From Streptomyces sp. WAC05374 (GTDB lineage: Bacteria > Actinomycetota > Actinomycetes > Streptomycetales > Streptomycetaceae), in contig NZ_SMNQ01000011.1 in NCBI RefSeq assembly GCF_004353505.1, positions 1-64,000 of the forward strand: 64,000 bases of DNA, written 5' to 3'. This document shows positions 50,720 through 60,466 of the stretch, in pieces. Every line of letters begins with the position of its first letter. Positions within the stretch are counted from its first letter, which is position 1. The translations under genes were made by a program, and so were the position numbers. The notes under the pieces were generated by a model. The model was not told the origin of the DNA. It worked only from the letters and a program-made list of their open reading frames with translations, and ran no database searches.

Positions 50720-50868
50720 TGGCTCCGGCCGCGCGGCGGCACGGCGGGTACGGGGGGAACGGCCGTCACGACCGGGGGGAGTGGGCGTAGCGTCGTTCCG
50801 CGTAGCGTGCCCACCGCACCCACCCAGCATCCTCAGCACCAGCACACCCACCAGGACCGGCGATCCAC

Positions 50869-53800
50869 GTGAGCTCCTCCTCGATTACCACCGGGCGTAC
50901 GCCATCTCGCGGGCGGACCCCGGGCGCGTACCGACTGGTGCGTACCCCGCCGGCCCCCGTGAACCCCCCTCTCCTGGACGCATCGCAGCGCGCTGTGGTT
51001 GACCATCCCGGCGGCCCGCTGCTGGTGCTGGCCGGACCGGGCACCGGAAAGACGACCACGCTGGTGGAGGCGGTCGCCGCCCGCGTCGCCCGGGGCGCCG
51101 ACCCGGAGCGGATGCTGGTCCTCACCTTCAGCCGCAAGGCCGCCGTGGAGCTGCGCGACCGGATGGCGGCGCGCATCGGTGCCACGCGCGCCCCCCAGGC
51201 CACCACGTTCCACTCCTTCTGTTACGCGCTGATCCGCGCCCACCAGGACGCGGACCTGTTCTCGGAGCCCCTGCGGCTGCTGTCCGGACCCGAGCAGGAC
51301 CTCGCGGTGCGCGAGCTGCTGGCGGGCCAGCTCGACCTGGAGCGCGAGGGACTGGCGCGCATCCACTGGCCCGACGAGCTGCGGGCCTGCCTGACCACGC
51401 GCGGCTTCGCCGACGAGGTGCGGGCGGTGCTCGCCCGCTCCCGGGAGCTGGGCCTGGGACCGCGCGCCCTCGCCGACTTCGCCGCGCGCACCGGGCGGCG
51501 GGACTGGTCGGCGGCCGCCGCGTTCCTCGCCGAGTACCTGGACGTGCTCGACATGCAGGGCGTGCTGGACTACGCCGAGCTGGTGCACCGGGCGGTGGCG
51601 CTGGCCGGCTCGGCGGCGCTGCCCGGCTACGACGCGGTCTTCGTCGACGAGTACCAGGACACCGACCCGGCACAGGTGCGGCTGCTGCGGGCACTGGCCG
51701 GCGGCGGACGGACCCTGTACGCGTTCGGTGACCCGGACCAGTCGATCTACGCGTTCCGGGGCGCCGACGTCAACGGCATCCTGGACTTCCCCGACATGTT
51801 CCGCCGCCCGGACGGCCGCCCCGCGCCGGTCGCCGTCCTGACCACCTCGCGCCGCTCGGGCGCCGCCCTGCTGTCGGCCACGCGCCTGCTGACCACGCGG
51901 ATGCCGCTGCCGCGCCTGCCCGCCGACAAGGCGCGGGCGCACCGGGACCTGGCGGCGGTCCGGGACGGCGGGCGGGCCGAGGCGTACACCTTCCCGACGC
52001 CCTCCACGGAGCTCGACAACATCGCGGACATCCTCCGCCGCGCCCACCTGGAGGACGGCCTCCCCTGGAACGAGATGGCGGTCCTGGTCCGCGCCGGCGG
52101 CCGCACCATCCCCACCCTGCGCCGGGCCCTCACCTCGGCGGGCGTCCCGGTCGAGGTCGACGGCAACGACGTCCCCCTGCGCCACGAGCCCGCCGTCGCC
52201 CCCCTGCTGGCCGCCCTGCGCGCGGCCGCCACCCCGGAAAGCCCGCCGGCCGCACCCGCCGCCCCCGACCCTTCGGGTGGTGCATCGGCTCCGGCTGGTG
52301 GCGCGCCCGGTGACCCCGCCACCGCCGCGCCCGGTGACCCCGCCGCGCCCGGTGACCCCGCGCCCGGTGACCCCGCCACCGCCGCCCCGGGCGACCCCGC
52401 GCCCGGTGACCCCGCCACCGCCGCCCCGGGCGACCCCGCGCCCGGCGACCCCGCCGCGCCCGGCGACCCCGCCACCGCCCCCGGCGACGCCCCGGCCGGC
52501 GACGCCACCGCGGTCCTCCGGGACGACGACGCTCCCGCGCAGGTCCGGCCCTGGCTCGACACCGAGACGGCGATCAGCCTGCTCACCTCGCCGCTCGGCG
52601 GCATGGACGCGGCCGACCTGCGCCGCCTCGGGCGCGCCCTGCGCGACGAGGAACGGGCCGGCGGCAACAAGGTGCCGCCGCCCTCCGACGTCCTGCTCGC
52701 CCGCGCCCTCGCCGAGCCCGAGCGGCTCGTCACCCACGACCCGGCGTACGCCCGCGGCGCCCAGCGGCTCGGCGCGCTGCTGCGCGACACGCGCGAGCTG
52801 CTGGCGGACGGCGGCACCGCCGAGGCGGCCCTCTGGCTCCTGTGGAACGGCACCCCCTGGCCCGCCCGCCTCCAGCGTGCCGCGCTCCGGGGCGGCGCGG
52901 CCGGCCGCAACGCCGACCGCGACCTCGACGCCGTGTGCGCCCTGTTCGACACCGCCGCCCGCGCCGAGGAGCGCACCGGCGGGCGCGGCGCGCTGAACTT
53001 CCTCGAAGAGCTCGACGCCCACGACATCGCCGCCGACACCCTGTCCAGGCGGCCCGTACGCCCCGGCGCCGTACGCCTCATGACCGCCCACCGCTCCAAG
53101 GGCCTGGAATGGAGCCTGGTCGTCGTGGCCGGCGTACAGGAGGGCCTCTGGCCGGACCTGCGCCGCCGGGGCTCCCTCCTGGAGGCCGACCGCATCGGCC
53201 GCGACGGCCTCGCCGAGCCGCTCACGCCCGGCGCCCTCCTCGCCGAGGAACGCCGCCTCTTCTACGTGGCCGCCACCCGCGCCCGCGACCGGCTCGTCGT
53301 CACCGCCGTCAAGGCGCCCGCCGACGACGGCGACCAGCCCTCGCGGTTCCTCACCGAACTCGGCGTCGAGCCCAAGGACGTCACCGGCCGGCCCCGCCGC
53401 CCGCTCGCCGTGGCCGCGCTCGTCGCCGAGCTGCGCGCCACCACCGTCGACCCCGGTGCGACCCCGGCGCTGCGGGACGCCGCCGCCCGGCGCCTGGCCC
53501 GGCTCGCCGCGCTCACCGACGACGAGGGGCAGCCGCTCGTACCCGCCGCCCACCCCTACCGCTGGTGGGGCCTGTACGAGCCGACCCACGCGGCCGTGCC
53601 CCTCCGCGACCGCGACCACCCCGTCGCGCTCTCCGGCAGCGCCCTCGACCAGCTCGCCAACACCTGCTCCCTGCAGTGGTTCCTGGGCCGCGAGGTCAAG
53701 GCGGACGCGCCCGCGACCGCCGCCCAGGGCTTCGGCAACGTCGTCCACGTCCTCGCCGACGAGGTCGCCTCCGGCCGCACCCCGGCCGACCTGGCCGTCC

Positions 53801-54423
53801 TCATGGAACGCCTGGACTCCGTCTGGGACGCGCTCGCCTTCGACGCCCCCTGGAAGTCCGCCCAGGAGAAGGAGCACGCGCGCGTGGCACTGGAGAGGTT
53901 CCTGCGCTGGCACGTCATGGACCGCGGCGGCCGCACCCCCGCCGCCACCGAGCACGACTTCGACGTCACCCTCGAAGCGGGGCGGTACGAGGTGCGCATC
54001 CGGGGCTCCATGGACCGCGTCGAGGCCGACGAGCACGGCCGCGCGTACGTCGTCGACTTCAAGACCGGCAAGTCCGCCCCCACCCGGGACGAGGTGGCCC
54101 GTCACCCGCAGCTCGCCGTGTACCAGCTCGCCGTGCGCGAGGGCGCCGTCGACGAGGTCTTCGGCGGCCGGCGCCCCGAGCCCGGCGGCGCCGAACTCGT
54201 ACACCTGCGGCAGGCCGCGCCCAAGAAGGAGGGCGGCGAGCGGCTGCCGAAGGTCCAGGCCCAGGAACCGCTCGACGGCGCGTGGGTCGGCGACCTGCTC
54301 GCCACCGCCGCCGGCCGCGTCCTGGACGAACGTTTCACCCCCACCACCGGCCAGCACTGCACCCACTGCGCGTTCCAGGCCTCGTGCAGCGCCCGCCCCG
54401 AGGGCCGCCACATCGTGGAGTGA
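50869..54423 (+). CDS. adnA: AdnA-type helicase-nuclease with Fe-S-linked RecB-like domain
   Basis: This 1184-residue protein has a UvrD-like motor with Walker A AGPGTGKTTT, VFVDEYQDTDPAQ, FGDPDQSIYAFRG and later TAHRSKGLEW, all intact, then a RecB-family nuclease (RIRGSMDRVEADE, VVDFKTGK, HPQLAVYQLAV). Four cysteines (one in NTCSLQWFLG, three in CTHCAFQASC) frame the nuclease in the AddB-type Fe-S pattern. With its neighbour it should form the AdnAB heterodimer that resects double-strand breaks. A PGDPA repeat insert (about residues 479-544) interrupts the motor. GTG 50869 has only a weak ribosome site. Confidence 0.9.
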   Translation: MSSSSITTGRTPSRGRTPGAYRLVRTPPAPVNPPLLDASQRAVVDHPGGPLLVLAGPGTGKTTTLVEAVAARVARGADPERMLVLTFSRKAAVELRDRMAARIGATRAPQATTFHSFCYALIRAHQDADLFSEPLRLLSGPEQDLAVRELLAGQLDLEREGLARIHWPDELRACLTTRGFADEVRAVLARSRELGLGPRALADFAARTGRRDWSAAAAFLAEYLDVLDMQGVLDYAELVHRAVALAGSAALPGYDAVFVDEYQDTDPAQVRLLRALAGGGRTLYAFGDPDQSIYAFRGADVNGILDFPDMFRRPDGRPAPVAVLTTSRRSGAALLSATRLLTTRMPLPRLPADKARAHRDLAAVRDGGRAEAYTFPTPSTELDNIADILRRAHLEDGLPWNEMAVLVRAGGRTIPTLRRALTSAGVPVEVDGNDVPLRHEPAVAPLLAALRAAATPESPPAAPAAPDPSGGASAPAGGAPGDPATAAPGDPAAPGDPAPGDPATAAPGDPAPGDPATAAPGDPAPGDPAAPGDPATAPGDAPAGDATAVLRDDDAPAQVRPWLDTETAISLLTSPLGGMDAADLRRLGRALRDEERAGGNKVPPPSDVLLARALAEPERLVTHDPAYARGAQRLGALLRDTRELLADGGTAEAALWLLWNGTPWPARLQRAALRGGAAGRNADRDLDAVCALFDTAARAEERTGGRGALNFLEELDAHDIAADTLSRRPVRPGAVRLMTAHRSKGLEWSLVVVAGVQEGLWPDLRRRGSLLEADRIGRDGLAEPLTPGALLAEERRLFYVAATRARDRLVVTAVKAPADDGDQPSRFLTELGVEPKDVTGRPRRPLAVAALVAELRATTVDPGATPALRDAAARRLARLAALTDDEGQPLVPAAHPYRWWGLYEPTHAAVPLRDRDHPVALSGSALDQLANTCSLQWFLGREVKADAPATAAQGFGNVVHVLADEVASGRTPADLAVLMERLDSVWDALAFDAPWKSAQEKEHARVALERFLRWHVMDRGGRTPAATEHDFDVTLEAGRYEVRIRGSMDRVEADEHGRAYVVDFKTGKSAPTRDEVARHPQLAVYQLAVREGAVDEVFGGRRPEPGGAELVHLRQAAPKKEGGERLPKVQAQEPLDGAWVGDLLATAAGRVLDERFTPTTGQHCTHCAFQASCSARPEGRHIVE
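52306..52500 (+). repeat. In-frame minisatellite in adnA
   Basis: Tandem copies of a CCCGG(T/C)GACCCCGC unit, with or without a Gly/Ala spacer, encode nine PGDPA motifs plus one degenerate copy. The repeat keeps the reading frame and is absent from the flanking conserved motor motifs. Confidence 0.9.
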
Positions 54424-54443
54424 GCGCTGTCAGTGCGGGCGGT

Positions 54444-54449
54444 TAGCCT
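54444..54449 (+). promoter_or_regulatory. Candidate -10 element for a leaderless adnB transcript
   Basis: TAGCCT lies 8 nt before the GTG at 54458, with no Shine-Dalgarno sequence between. adnB may thus be transcribed on its own in addition to read-through from adnA. Confidence 0.4.
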
Positions 54450-54457
54450 CGTTGACC

Positions 54458-57400
54458 GTGACCACTCGCCTGACCGACCCCGAGCAGCTCAAGGAGCTCC
54501 TCGGCATCCCGTTCACCCCGGAGCAGACGGCCTGCATCACCGCGCCGCCCGCCCCGCAGGTCATCGTGGCCGGAGCCGGTTCCGGCAAGACGACGGTGAT
54601 GGCCGCCCGGGTGGTCTGGCTGGTCGGCACGGGCCAGGTCGCGCCCGAGCAGGTCCTCGGTCTGACGTTCACCAACAAGGCGGCGGGCGAGCTGGCCGAG
54701 CGCGTCCGCAAGGCGCTCGTCCGGGCCGGGGTGACCGACCCCGACGTCATCGACCCCGACAATCCGCCCGGTGAGCCGCGCATCTCCACGTACCACGCCT
54801 TCGCCGGGCAGCTCCTGACCGACCACGGCCTGCGCATCGGCCTGGAGCCCACCACGCGCCTCCTCGCCGACGCCACCCGCTACCAGCTCGCCGCGCGCGT
54901 GCTGCGCGAGGCGCCCGGCCCGTACCCCGCCCTGACCAAGTCGTTCCCCACGCTCGTCAGCGACCTGCTGGCCCTCGACGCGGAGCTCGCCGAACACCTC
55001 GTACGCCCCACCGACCTCCTCCGCCACGACTCCGCGCTCCTGGACGCCCTCGCGGACGCCCGCCTCACCAACGCCGACCTCCGCAAGGTCCCCGAGGCGG
55101 CCGCCGCCCGCCGCGAGCTCACCGACCTCGTCATCCGCTACCGCGCGGCCAAGCGGGAGCGGGACCTGCTGGACTTCGGCGACCAGATCGCCCTCTCCGC
55201 CGAGCTGGCCCTCACCCGCCCCGAGGTCTCGGAAATCCTGCGCGGCGAATTCCGGGTCGTGCTCCTGGACGAGTACCAGGACACCTCCGTCGCCCAGCGG
55301 CTGCTGCTGTCCGGCCTCTTCGGCGGCGGCTGCGGACACCCGGTGACGGCCGTGGGCGACCCCTGCCAGGCGATCTACGGCTGGCGCGGCGCGTCCGTCG
55401 CCAACCTGGACGACTTCCCCGAGCACTTCCCGTACGCGGACGGGACCCCCGCCACCCGCTTCGCGCTCAGCGAGAACCGCCGCAGCGGCGGCCGCCTCCT
55501 GGACCTCGCCAACGGCCTCGCCGAGCCGCTGCGCGCCATGCACGCGGGCGTGGAGGCGCTGCGCCCGGCGCCCGGCGCGGAGCGCGACGGCACCGTCCGG
55601 ATCGCCCTGCTGCCCACCCAGGCCGAGGAGATCGCCTGGCTGGCCGACTCCATCGCCCACCTCGTGCGCACCGGCAAGGAGCCCGGCGACATCGCGGTCC
55701 TGTGCCGTACGGCCACCGACTTTCCCGAGATCCAGGCCGCCCTGGTCGCCCGGGACGTCCCCGTCGAGGTCGTCGGCCTGTCGGGGCTGCTCCACCTGCC
55801 GGAGGTCGCCGACCTGGTCGCCGTCTGCGAGGTCCTCCAGGACCCGGGTGCCAACGCCTCCCTGGTACGGCTGCTCACGGGCCCCCGCTGGCGCATCGGC
55901 GCCCGCGACCTGGCGCTGCTGGGGCGCCGCGCCCGGCTCCTGGTGCACCGGGCCCGCGACGACGGCGACACGGACCCCGACGAGCGGCTGGCGGCGGCCG
56001 TCGAGGGCGTCGACCCCGCCGAGGTGATCTCGCTCGCCGACGCTCTGGACACCTTCCTGGAGCCGGCCGGCGAGGACGACGGCCTGCCGTTCTCCGCGGA
56101 GGCGCGGGTGCGGTTCGCCCGCCTCGCCACCGAGCTGCGCGACCTGCGCCGCTCCCTGGCCGACCCGCTGATGGACGTCCTGCACCGCATCCTGGGCACC
56201 ACCGGCCTGGAGGTCGAGCTGTCCGCCTCCCCGCACGCCCTGGCGGCCCGGCGCCGCGAGACCCTCGCGAACTTCCTCGACACAGCGGCCGGCTTCGCCT
56301 CCCTGGACGGAGAGGCGACCCTGCTCGCCTTCCTGGGCTTCCTGCGCACGGCCGCCCAGTACGAGAAGGGCCTGGACAACGCCCTGCCGGGCGGCGAGAA
56401 CACCGTCAAGGTCCTCACCGCCCACAAGTCCAAGGGCCTGGAGTGGGACGTGGTGGCCGTCCCGGGGCTGGTGACCTCCCAGTTCCCCAGCACCAGGTCC
56501 CGTGAGTCCTGGACCTCCCAGCCCCAGGTGCTGCCGCACGGGCTGCGCGGTGACGCCCCGACCCTGCCGGCGATCGAGGACTGGGACGCCAAGGCACTGA
56601 AGTCCTTCAAGGACGCCATGAAGGACCACCAGCACACCGAGGAGCTCCGCCTCGGATACGTCACCTTCACCCGCCCCCGCACCCTGCTCCTCGGTTCGGC
56701 CCACTGGTGGGGCCCCTCCCAGAAGCGCCCCCGGGGCCCGTCCGCGTTCCTGGACGCGCTGTACGACCACTGCGCGGCGGGCTTCGGCGAGATCGAGGCC
56801 TGGGCGGACGAGCCGGCCGAGGACGCCGAGAACCCGATGCTCCAGGAGTCCACGGCCGACCACGCCTGGCCGCTGCCCCTGGACCCCGTCTCGCTGGCCC
56901 ACCGCCGCGCCGCCGCCGACAAGGTCATGGCCTACCTGGACGCCCACCCGGAGCCCGTGCCGCCCGCCACCACCGGGCACCGCCCCGATCCCGGGGAGCC
57001 GTGGCCGGGCGACCTCGCGGACGGACCGTGGCCCGACGACCTCGCGGACATGGACGAGCCGTGGCCCGACGGCCCCGACCACTCCGGTGACCCCGACGAC
57101 CCCGCCGGCTGGGACGACTGGGCGACCGAGCCGCCCGCCGGGCCCTCGGCCGCCGACGGCGCGGAGCCGGCCGGCACCTCCGGCGGCCCAGTGGGGGCGA
57201 CCGGCACCTCCGCCGCGCCGCACCCGTCCCTGCCCGCGCCCCGGCGCGCGGGCCCGCCCCCGGAGCCGGAAAGGCACGGCACGGAACACCGCCTCACCCC
57301 CGAGGAGGCCCGCACCATCGCCTCCTGGGACCGCGACCTCGACGCCCTCACCGGTGAGCTGCTCCGCGCCCGCGCCACCACCCGCGACGTCCTGCTCCCA

Positions 57401-58018
57401 CCGTCCCTGTCGGCCTCCCAGCTCCTGCGGCTGGCCGCCGACCCCGACGCGTTCGCCCAGGAGCTGGCCCGGCCCATGCCGCGACCGCCGCAGCCCGCGG
57501 CGCGGCGCGGGACGCGGTTCCACGCGTGGGTGGAGGCCCGTTTCGAGGAGCTGCCGCTGCCGGTGCCGGGCCCCGACGACCTGCCCGGCGGGGAGGCGGA
57601 CGGCGACGAGCCGGAGATCGCCGACGAGCGGGACCTGGCCGCCCTGAAGGAGGCGTTCGAGAGGACCCCGTACGCCCGCCGCACCCCGCACCGCGTCGAG
57701 GCGCCCTTCCAGCTCGCCCTCGCGGGCCGGGTGATCCGGGGCCGTATCGACGCCGTCTACCGCGACCGCGAGAGCGGCACGTACGAGATCGTCGACTGGA
57801 AGACCAACCGCTCCCGCACCGCCGACCCCCTCCAGCTCGCGGTGTACCGCCTCGCCTGGGCCGAGCAGCACGGGCTGCCGCTCGACGCGGTCACGGCCGC
57901 CTTCGTCTACGTACGGACGGGTGAGGTCGTACGCCCCGACGACCTCCCCGGGCGGGACGGGCTCGAGCGCATCCTGCTCCGTGGGACGGCCGACGGGACG
58001 GGCCCCGATCCCGGATAG
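54458..58018 (+). CDS. adnB: AdnB-type helicase-nuclease
   Basis: This 1186-residue UvrD-like protein is the probable partner of the preceding gene. The motor is intact: AGAGSGKTTV, TFTNKAAGELAERV, VLLDEYQDTSVAQ, VGDPCQAIYGWRG, ENRRSGGRLL, TAHKSKGLEWDV. The C-terminal RecB-like nuclease has RGRIDAVYRDRE, IVDWKTN and DPLQLAVYRLAW, without the Fe-S cysteines. An acidic Trp/Pro repeat (EPWPGD, GPWPDD, DEPWPDG) links motor and nuclease, around residues 845-870. It starts 34 bp after adnA and ends inside the promoter of the next gene. Confidence 0.9.
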   Translation: MTTRLTDPEQLKELLGIPFTPEQTACITAPPAPQVIVAGAGSGKTTVMAARVVWLVGTGQVAPEQVLGLTFTNKAAGELAERVRKALVRAGVTDPDVIDPDNPPGEPRISTYHAFAGQLLTDHGLRIGLEPTTRLLADATRYQLAARVLREAPGPYPALTKSFPTLVSDLLALDAELAEHLVRPTDLLRHDSALLDALADARLTNADLRKVPEAAAARRELTDLVIRYRAAKRERDLLDFGDQIALSAELALTRPEVSEILRGEFRVVLLDEYQDTSVAQRLLLSGLFGGGCGHPVTAVGDPCQAIYGWRGASVANLDDFPEHFPYADGTPATRFALSENRRSGGRLLDLANGLAEPLRAMHAGVEALRPAPGAERDGTVRIALLPTQAEEIAWLADSIAHLVRTGKEPGDIAVLCRTATDFPEIQAALVARDVPVEVVGLSGLLHLPEVADLVAVCEVLQDPGANASLVRLLTGPRWRIGARDLALLGRRARLLVHRARDDGDTDPDERLAAAVEGVDPAEVISLADALDTFLEPAGEDDGLPFSAEARVRFARLATELRDLRRSLADPLMDVLHRILGTTGLEVELSASPHALAARRRETLANFLDTAAGFASLDGEATLLAFLGFLRTAAQYEKGLDNALPGGENTVKVLTAHKSKGLEWDVVAVPGLVTSQFPSTRSRESWTSQPQVLPHGLRGDAPTLPAIEDWDAKALKSFKDAMKDHQHTEELRLGYVTFTRPRTLLLGSAHWWGPSQKRPRGPSAFLDALYDHCAAGFGEIEAWADEPAEDAENPMLQESTADHAWPLPLDPVSLAHRRAAADKVMAYLDAHPEPVPPATTGHRPDPGEPWPGDLADGPWPDDLADMDEPWPDGPDHSGDPDDPAGWDDWATEPPAGPSAADGAEPAGTSGGPVGATGTSAAPHPSLPAPRRAGPPPEPERHGTEHRLTPEEARTIASWDRDLDALTGELLRARATTRDVLLPPSLSASQLLRLAADPDAFAQELARPMPRPPQPAARRGTRFHAWVEARFEELPLPVPGPDDLPGGEADGDEPEIADERDLAALKEAFERTPYARRTPHRVEAPFQLALAGRVIRGRIDAVYRDRESGTYEIVDWKTNRSRTADPLQLAVYRLAWAEQHGLPLDAVTAAFVYVRTGEVVRPDDLPGRDGLERILLRGTADGTGPDPG

Positions 58019-58021
58019 GCT
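58016..58021 (+). promoter_or_regulatory. Candidate -10 element overlapping the adnB stop codon
   Basis: TAGGCT begins with the TAG stop of adnB and lies 7 nt before the dipeptidase ATG (58029), the same spacing and sequence as before dapE. A weak AAGGG site is also present, so both leadered and leaderless translation are possible. Confidence 0.4.
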
Positions 58022-58028
58022 CAAGGGC

Positions 58029-59450
58029 ATGAGCGAGACCCCGGACAGCGCCGTCCAGACCGTACGGACGTACATAGCCCAGCACCGCGCCGCCTTCCTC
58101 GACGACCTGACCGAGTGGCTGCGCATCCCGTCCGTGTCGGCGCAGCCGGTCCACGCCCCGGACGTGCGGCGCAGCGCCGAGTGGCTCGCGGCGAAGCTGA
58201 CGGAGACCGGCTTCCCGGTCGTGGAGGTGTGGGAGACCGAAGGCGCCCCGGCGGTCTTCGCCGAGTGGCCCTCCGGTGAGGAAGGCGCCCCGACCGTGCT
58301 GGTCTACGGCCACCACGACGTCCAGCCCGCCGCCCGCGAGGACGGCTGGGACACCGACCCCTTCGAGCCGGTGATCCGCGGGAACCGGCTCCACGCGCGC
58401 GGTGCGGCCGACGACAAGGGCCAGGTGTTCTTCCACACGCTGGGCGTGCGCGCCCACCTGGCGCTGACCGGCCGTACCGCCCCCGCCGTCAACCTCAAGC
58501 TCCTCGTCGAGGGTGAAGAGGAGTCCGGCTCCCCGCACTTCCGCGCCCTCGTCGAGCGGCAGCGCGACCGTCTCGCCGCCGACGCCGTGATCGTCTCGGA
58601 CACCGGCATGTGGTCGGAGACGACGCCCACCGTGTGCACCGGCATGCGGGGCGTGGCCGACTGCGAGATCGAGCTGTACGGCCCCGACCAGGACATCCAC
58701 TCCGGTTCCTTCGGCGGCGCCGTCCCGAACCCCGCGACGGTCGCCGCCCGCCTGGTGGCGGCGCTGCACGACGAGGACGAGCGGGTGACGATCCCCGGCT
58801 TCTACGACGGTGTCGCCGAGCTGACCGACGCCGAGCGCGAGCTGATCGCCGAGCTGCCGTTCGACGAGGCGTCGTGGCTGGCCACCGCCGCCTCGTACGG
58901 GACGCTCGGCGAGGCGGGCTACTCCACCCTGGAGCGGGTCTGGGCCCGCCCGACCGCCGAGGTCAACGGCATCGGGGGCGGCTACCAGGGCCCCGGCGGC
59001 AAGACGATCATCCCGTCGTCGGCGCAGCTCAAGCTGTCGTTCCGCCTGGTGGCCGGCCAGGACCCGCACGCCGTCGAGGCGGCCGTACGCGACTGGGTCG
59101 CCGCCCGGGTGCCCGCCGGCATCCGCCACAAGATCACCTTCGGTGCCCCGACCCGCCCCTGCCTGACGCCGCTGGACCACCCGGCGCTCCAGTCCGTCGT
59201 ACGGTCGATGAGCAGGGCCTTCGACGGCGCGAAGATCCGCTTCACCCGCGAGGGCGGCTCGGGCCCGGCCGCCGACCTCCAGGACGTCCTGGCCGCGCCC
59301 GTGCTGTTCCTGGGCGTCTCCGTACCGTCCGACGGCTGGCACGCACCGAACGAGAAGGTCGAGCTGGACCTGCTGCTCAAGGGCGTGGAGGCGACCGCCC
59401 ACCTGTGGGGCGACCTGTCCACCGCACTCCGCCGAGCCGCGGTCCACTGA
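58029..59450 (+). CDS. M20-family dipeptidase
   Basis: This 473-residue zinc metallopeptidase is of the M20 (carnosine dipeptidase-like) group. Metal and catalytic residues are in VYGHHDVQPA, GAADDKGQ, EGEEESGS and VSDTGMW, and a C-terminal WHAPNEKVEL provides the last His. The lid/dimerisation domain (ECYxx-like region) spans about 190-390. It should cleave cytoplasmic dipeptides. It is not part of the mycobacterial repair block and is an extra gene between adnB and nudC. ATG 58029 is used. Confidence 0.9.
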   Translation: MSETPDSAVQTVRTYIAQHRAAFLDDLTEWLRIPSVSAQPVHAPDVRRSAEWLAAKLTETGFPVVEVWETEGAPAVFAEWPSGEEGAPTVLVYGHHDVQPAAREDGWDTDPFEPVIRGNRLHARGAADDKGQVFFHTLGVRAHLALTGRTAPAVNLKLLVEGEEESGSPHFRALVERQRDRLAADAVIVSDTGMWSETTPTVCTGMRGVADCEIELYGPDQDIHSGSFGGAVPNPATVAARLVAALHDEDERVTIPGFYDGVAELTDAERELIAELPFDEASWLATAASYGTLGEAGYSTLERVWARPTAEVNGIGGGYQGPGGKTIIPSSAQLKLSFRLVAGQDPHAVEAAVRDWVAARVPAGIRHKITFGAPTRPCLTPLDHPALQSVVRSMSRAFDGAKIRFTREGGSGPAADLQDVLAAPVLFLGVSVPSDGWHAPNEKVELDLLLKGVEATAHLWGDLSTALRRAAVH

Positions 59451-59510
59451 GCCGCACTCCGCTGAACAGACACCCAGGAGAACCCATCCACCGGGGGAGT
59501 TGGAAGCACA

Positions 59511-60458
59511 GTGAGCACCATCAGTAACGAGGCCGGGCACCGTCCCATCGGTCTCACCGCCCCGAGCGGCATCGACCGCGCGGCCCACCACCGTCTCGAC
59601 GAGGCGTGGCTGGCCGCTGCGTGGAGTCACCCGACCACCCGGGTCTTCGTGGTGTCCGGTGGGCAGGTCCTGATCGACGACACCCCCGACGGCCGCACCG
59701 AACTGGTCATGACCCCCGCCTTCGAGGCCCCGGTCACCGAGACCCACCGGTACTTCCTGGGGACGGACGCGGAGGGCGTCAGCTACTTCGCGCTCCAGAA
59801 GGACGCCCTCCCGGGCCGCATGGACCAGTCCGCCCGGCCCGCCGGGCTCCGCGAGGCGGGCCTGCTGCTGTCGCCGCGTGACGCGGGGCTGATGGTGCAC
59901 GCGGTGGCCCTGGAGAACTGGCAGCGGCTGCACCGGTTCTGCTCCCGCTGCGGCGAGCGCACGGTCATCGCGGCCGCCGGGCACATCCGCCGCTGCCCGG
60001 CCTGCGGCGCGGAGCACTACCCGCGTACCGACCCGGCGGTGATCATGCTGGTGACCGACGAGGAGGACCGGGCGCTGCTGGGCCGGCAGGTCCACTGGCC
60101 GGAGGGCCGCTTCTCGACGCTGGCCGGCTTCGTGGAGCCGGGCGAGTCGATCGAGCAGTCGGTGGCGCGGGAGGTCTTCGAGGAGGCCGGGGTGACGGTC
60201 GGCGAGGTGGAGTACGTCGCCAGCCAGCCGTGGCCGTTCCCGTCGAGCCTGATGCTGGGCTTCATGGCGCGGGCCACGTCCTCGGAGATCAACGTGGACG
60301 GGGACGAGATCGAGGAGGCCCGCTGGTTCTCCCGGGAAGAGCTGCGGGCCGCTTTCGAGTCCGGCGAGGTCCTTCCCCCGTACGGAATCTCGATCGCGGC
60401 CCGCCTGATCGAGCTCTGGTACGGCAAGCCGCTGCCAAAGCCCGGAAACGTCGCCTGA
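59511..60458 (+). CDS. nudC: NADH pyrophosphatase / mRNA-decapping Nudix hydrolase NudC
   Basis: This 315-residue protein has an N-terminal domain (1-140), a zinc ribbon with CSRCGER and CPACGAE, and a Nudix domain whose box fits G-x5-E-x7-R-E-x2-E-E-x-G (GFVEPGESIEQ, SVAREVFEEAGV). The NudC-specific SQPWPFPSS follows. NudC hydrolyses NAD(H) to NMN(H) and AMP and can remove the NAD cap from RNA. It corresponds to Rv3199c. GTG 59511 is used. It is convergent with the mycoredoxin gene with 8 bp between. Confidence 0.95.
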   Translation: MSTISNEAGHRPIGLTAPSGIDRAAHHRLDEAWLAAAWSHPTTRVFVVSGGQVLIDDTPDGRTELVMTPAFEAPVTETHRYFLGTDAEGVSYFALQKDALPGRMDQSARPAGLREAGLLLSPRDAGLMVHAVALENWQRLHRFCSRCGERTVIAAAGHIRRCPACGAEHYPRTDPAVIMLVTDEEDRALLGRQVHWPEGRFSTLAGFVEPGESIEQSVAREVFEEAGVTVGEVEYVASQPWPFPSSLMLGFMARATSSEINVDGDEIEEARWFSREELRAAFESGEVLPPYGISIAARLIELWYGKPLPKPGNVA

Positions 60459-60466
60459 CGCCCGCG

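Noticed and set aside
54443..58126. 1227-codon open frame antisense to adnB
   Set aside because: Antisense artefact of GC-rich codon bias; the sense strand carries intact helicase and nuclease motifs.
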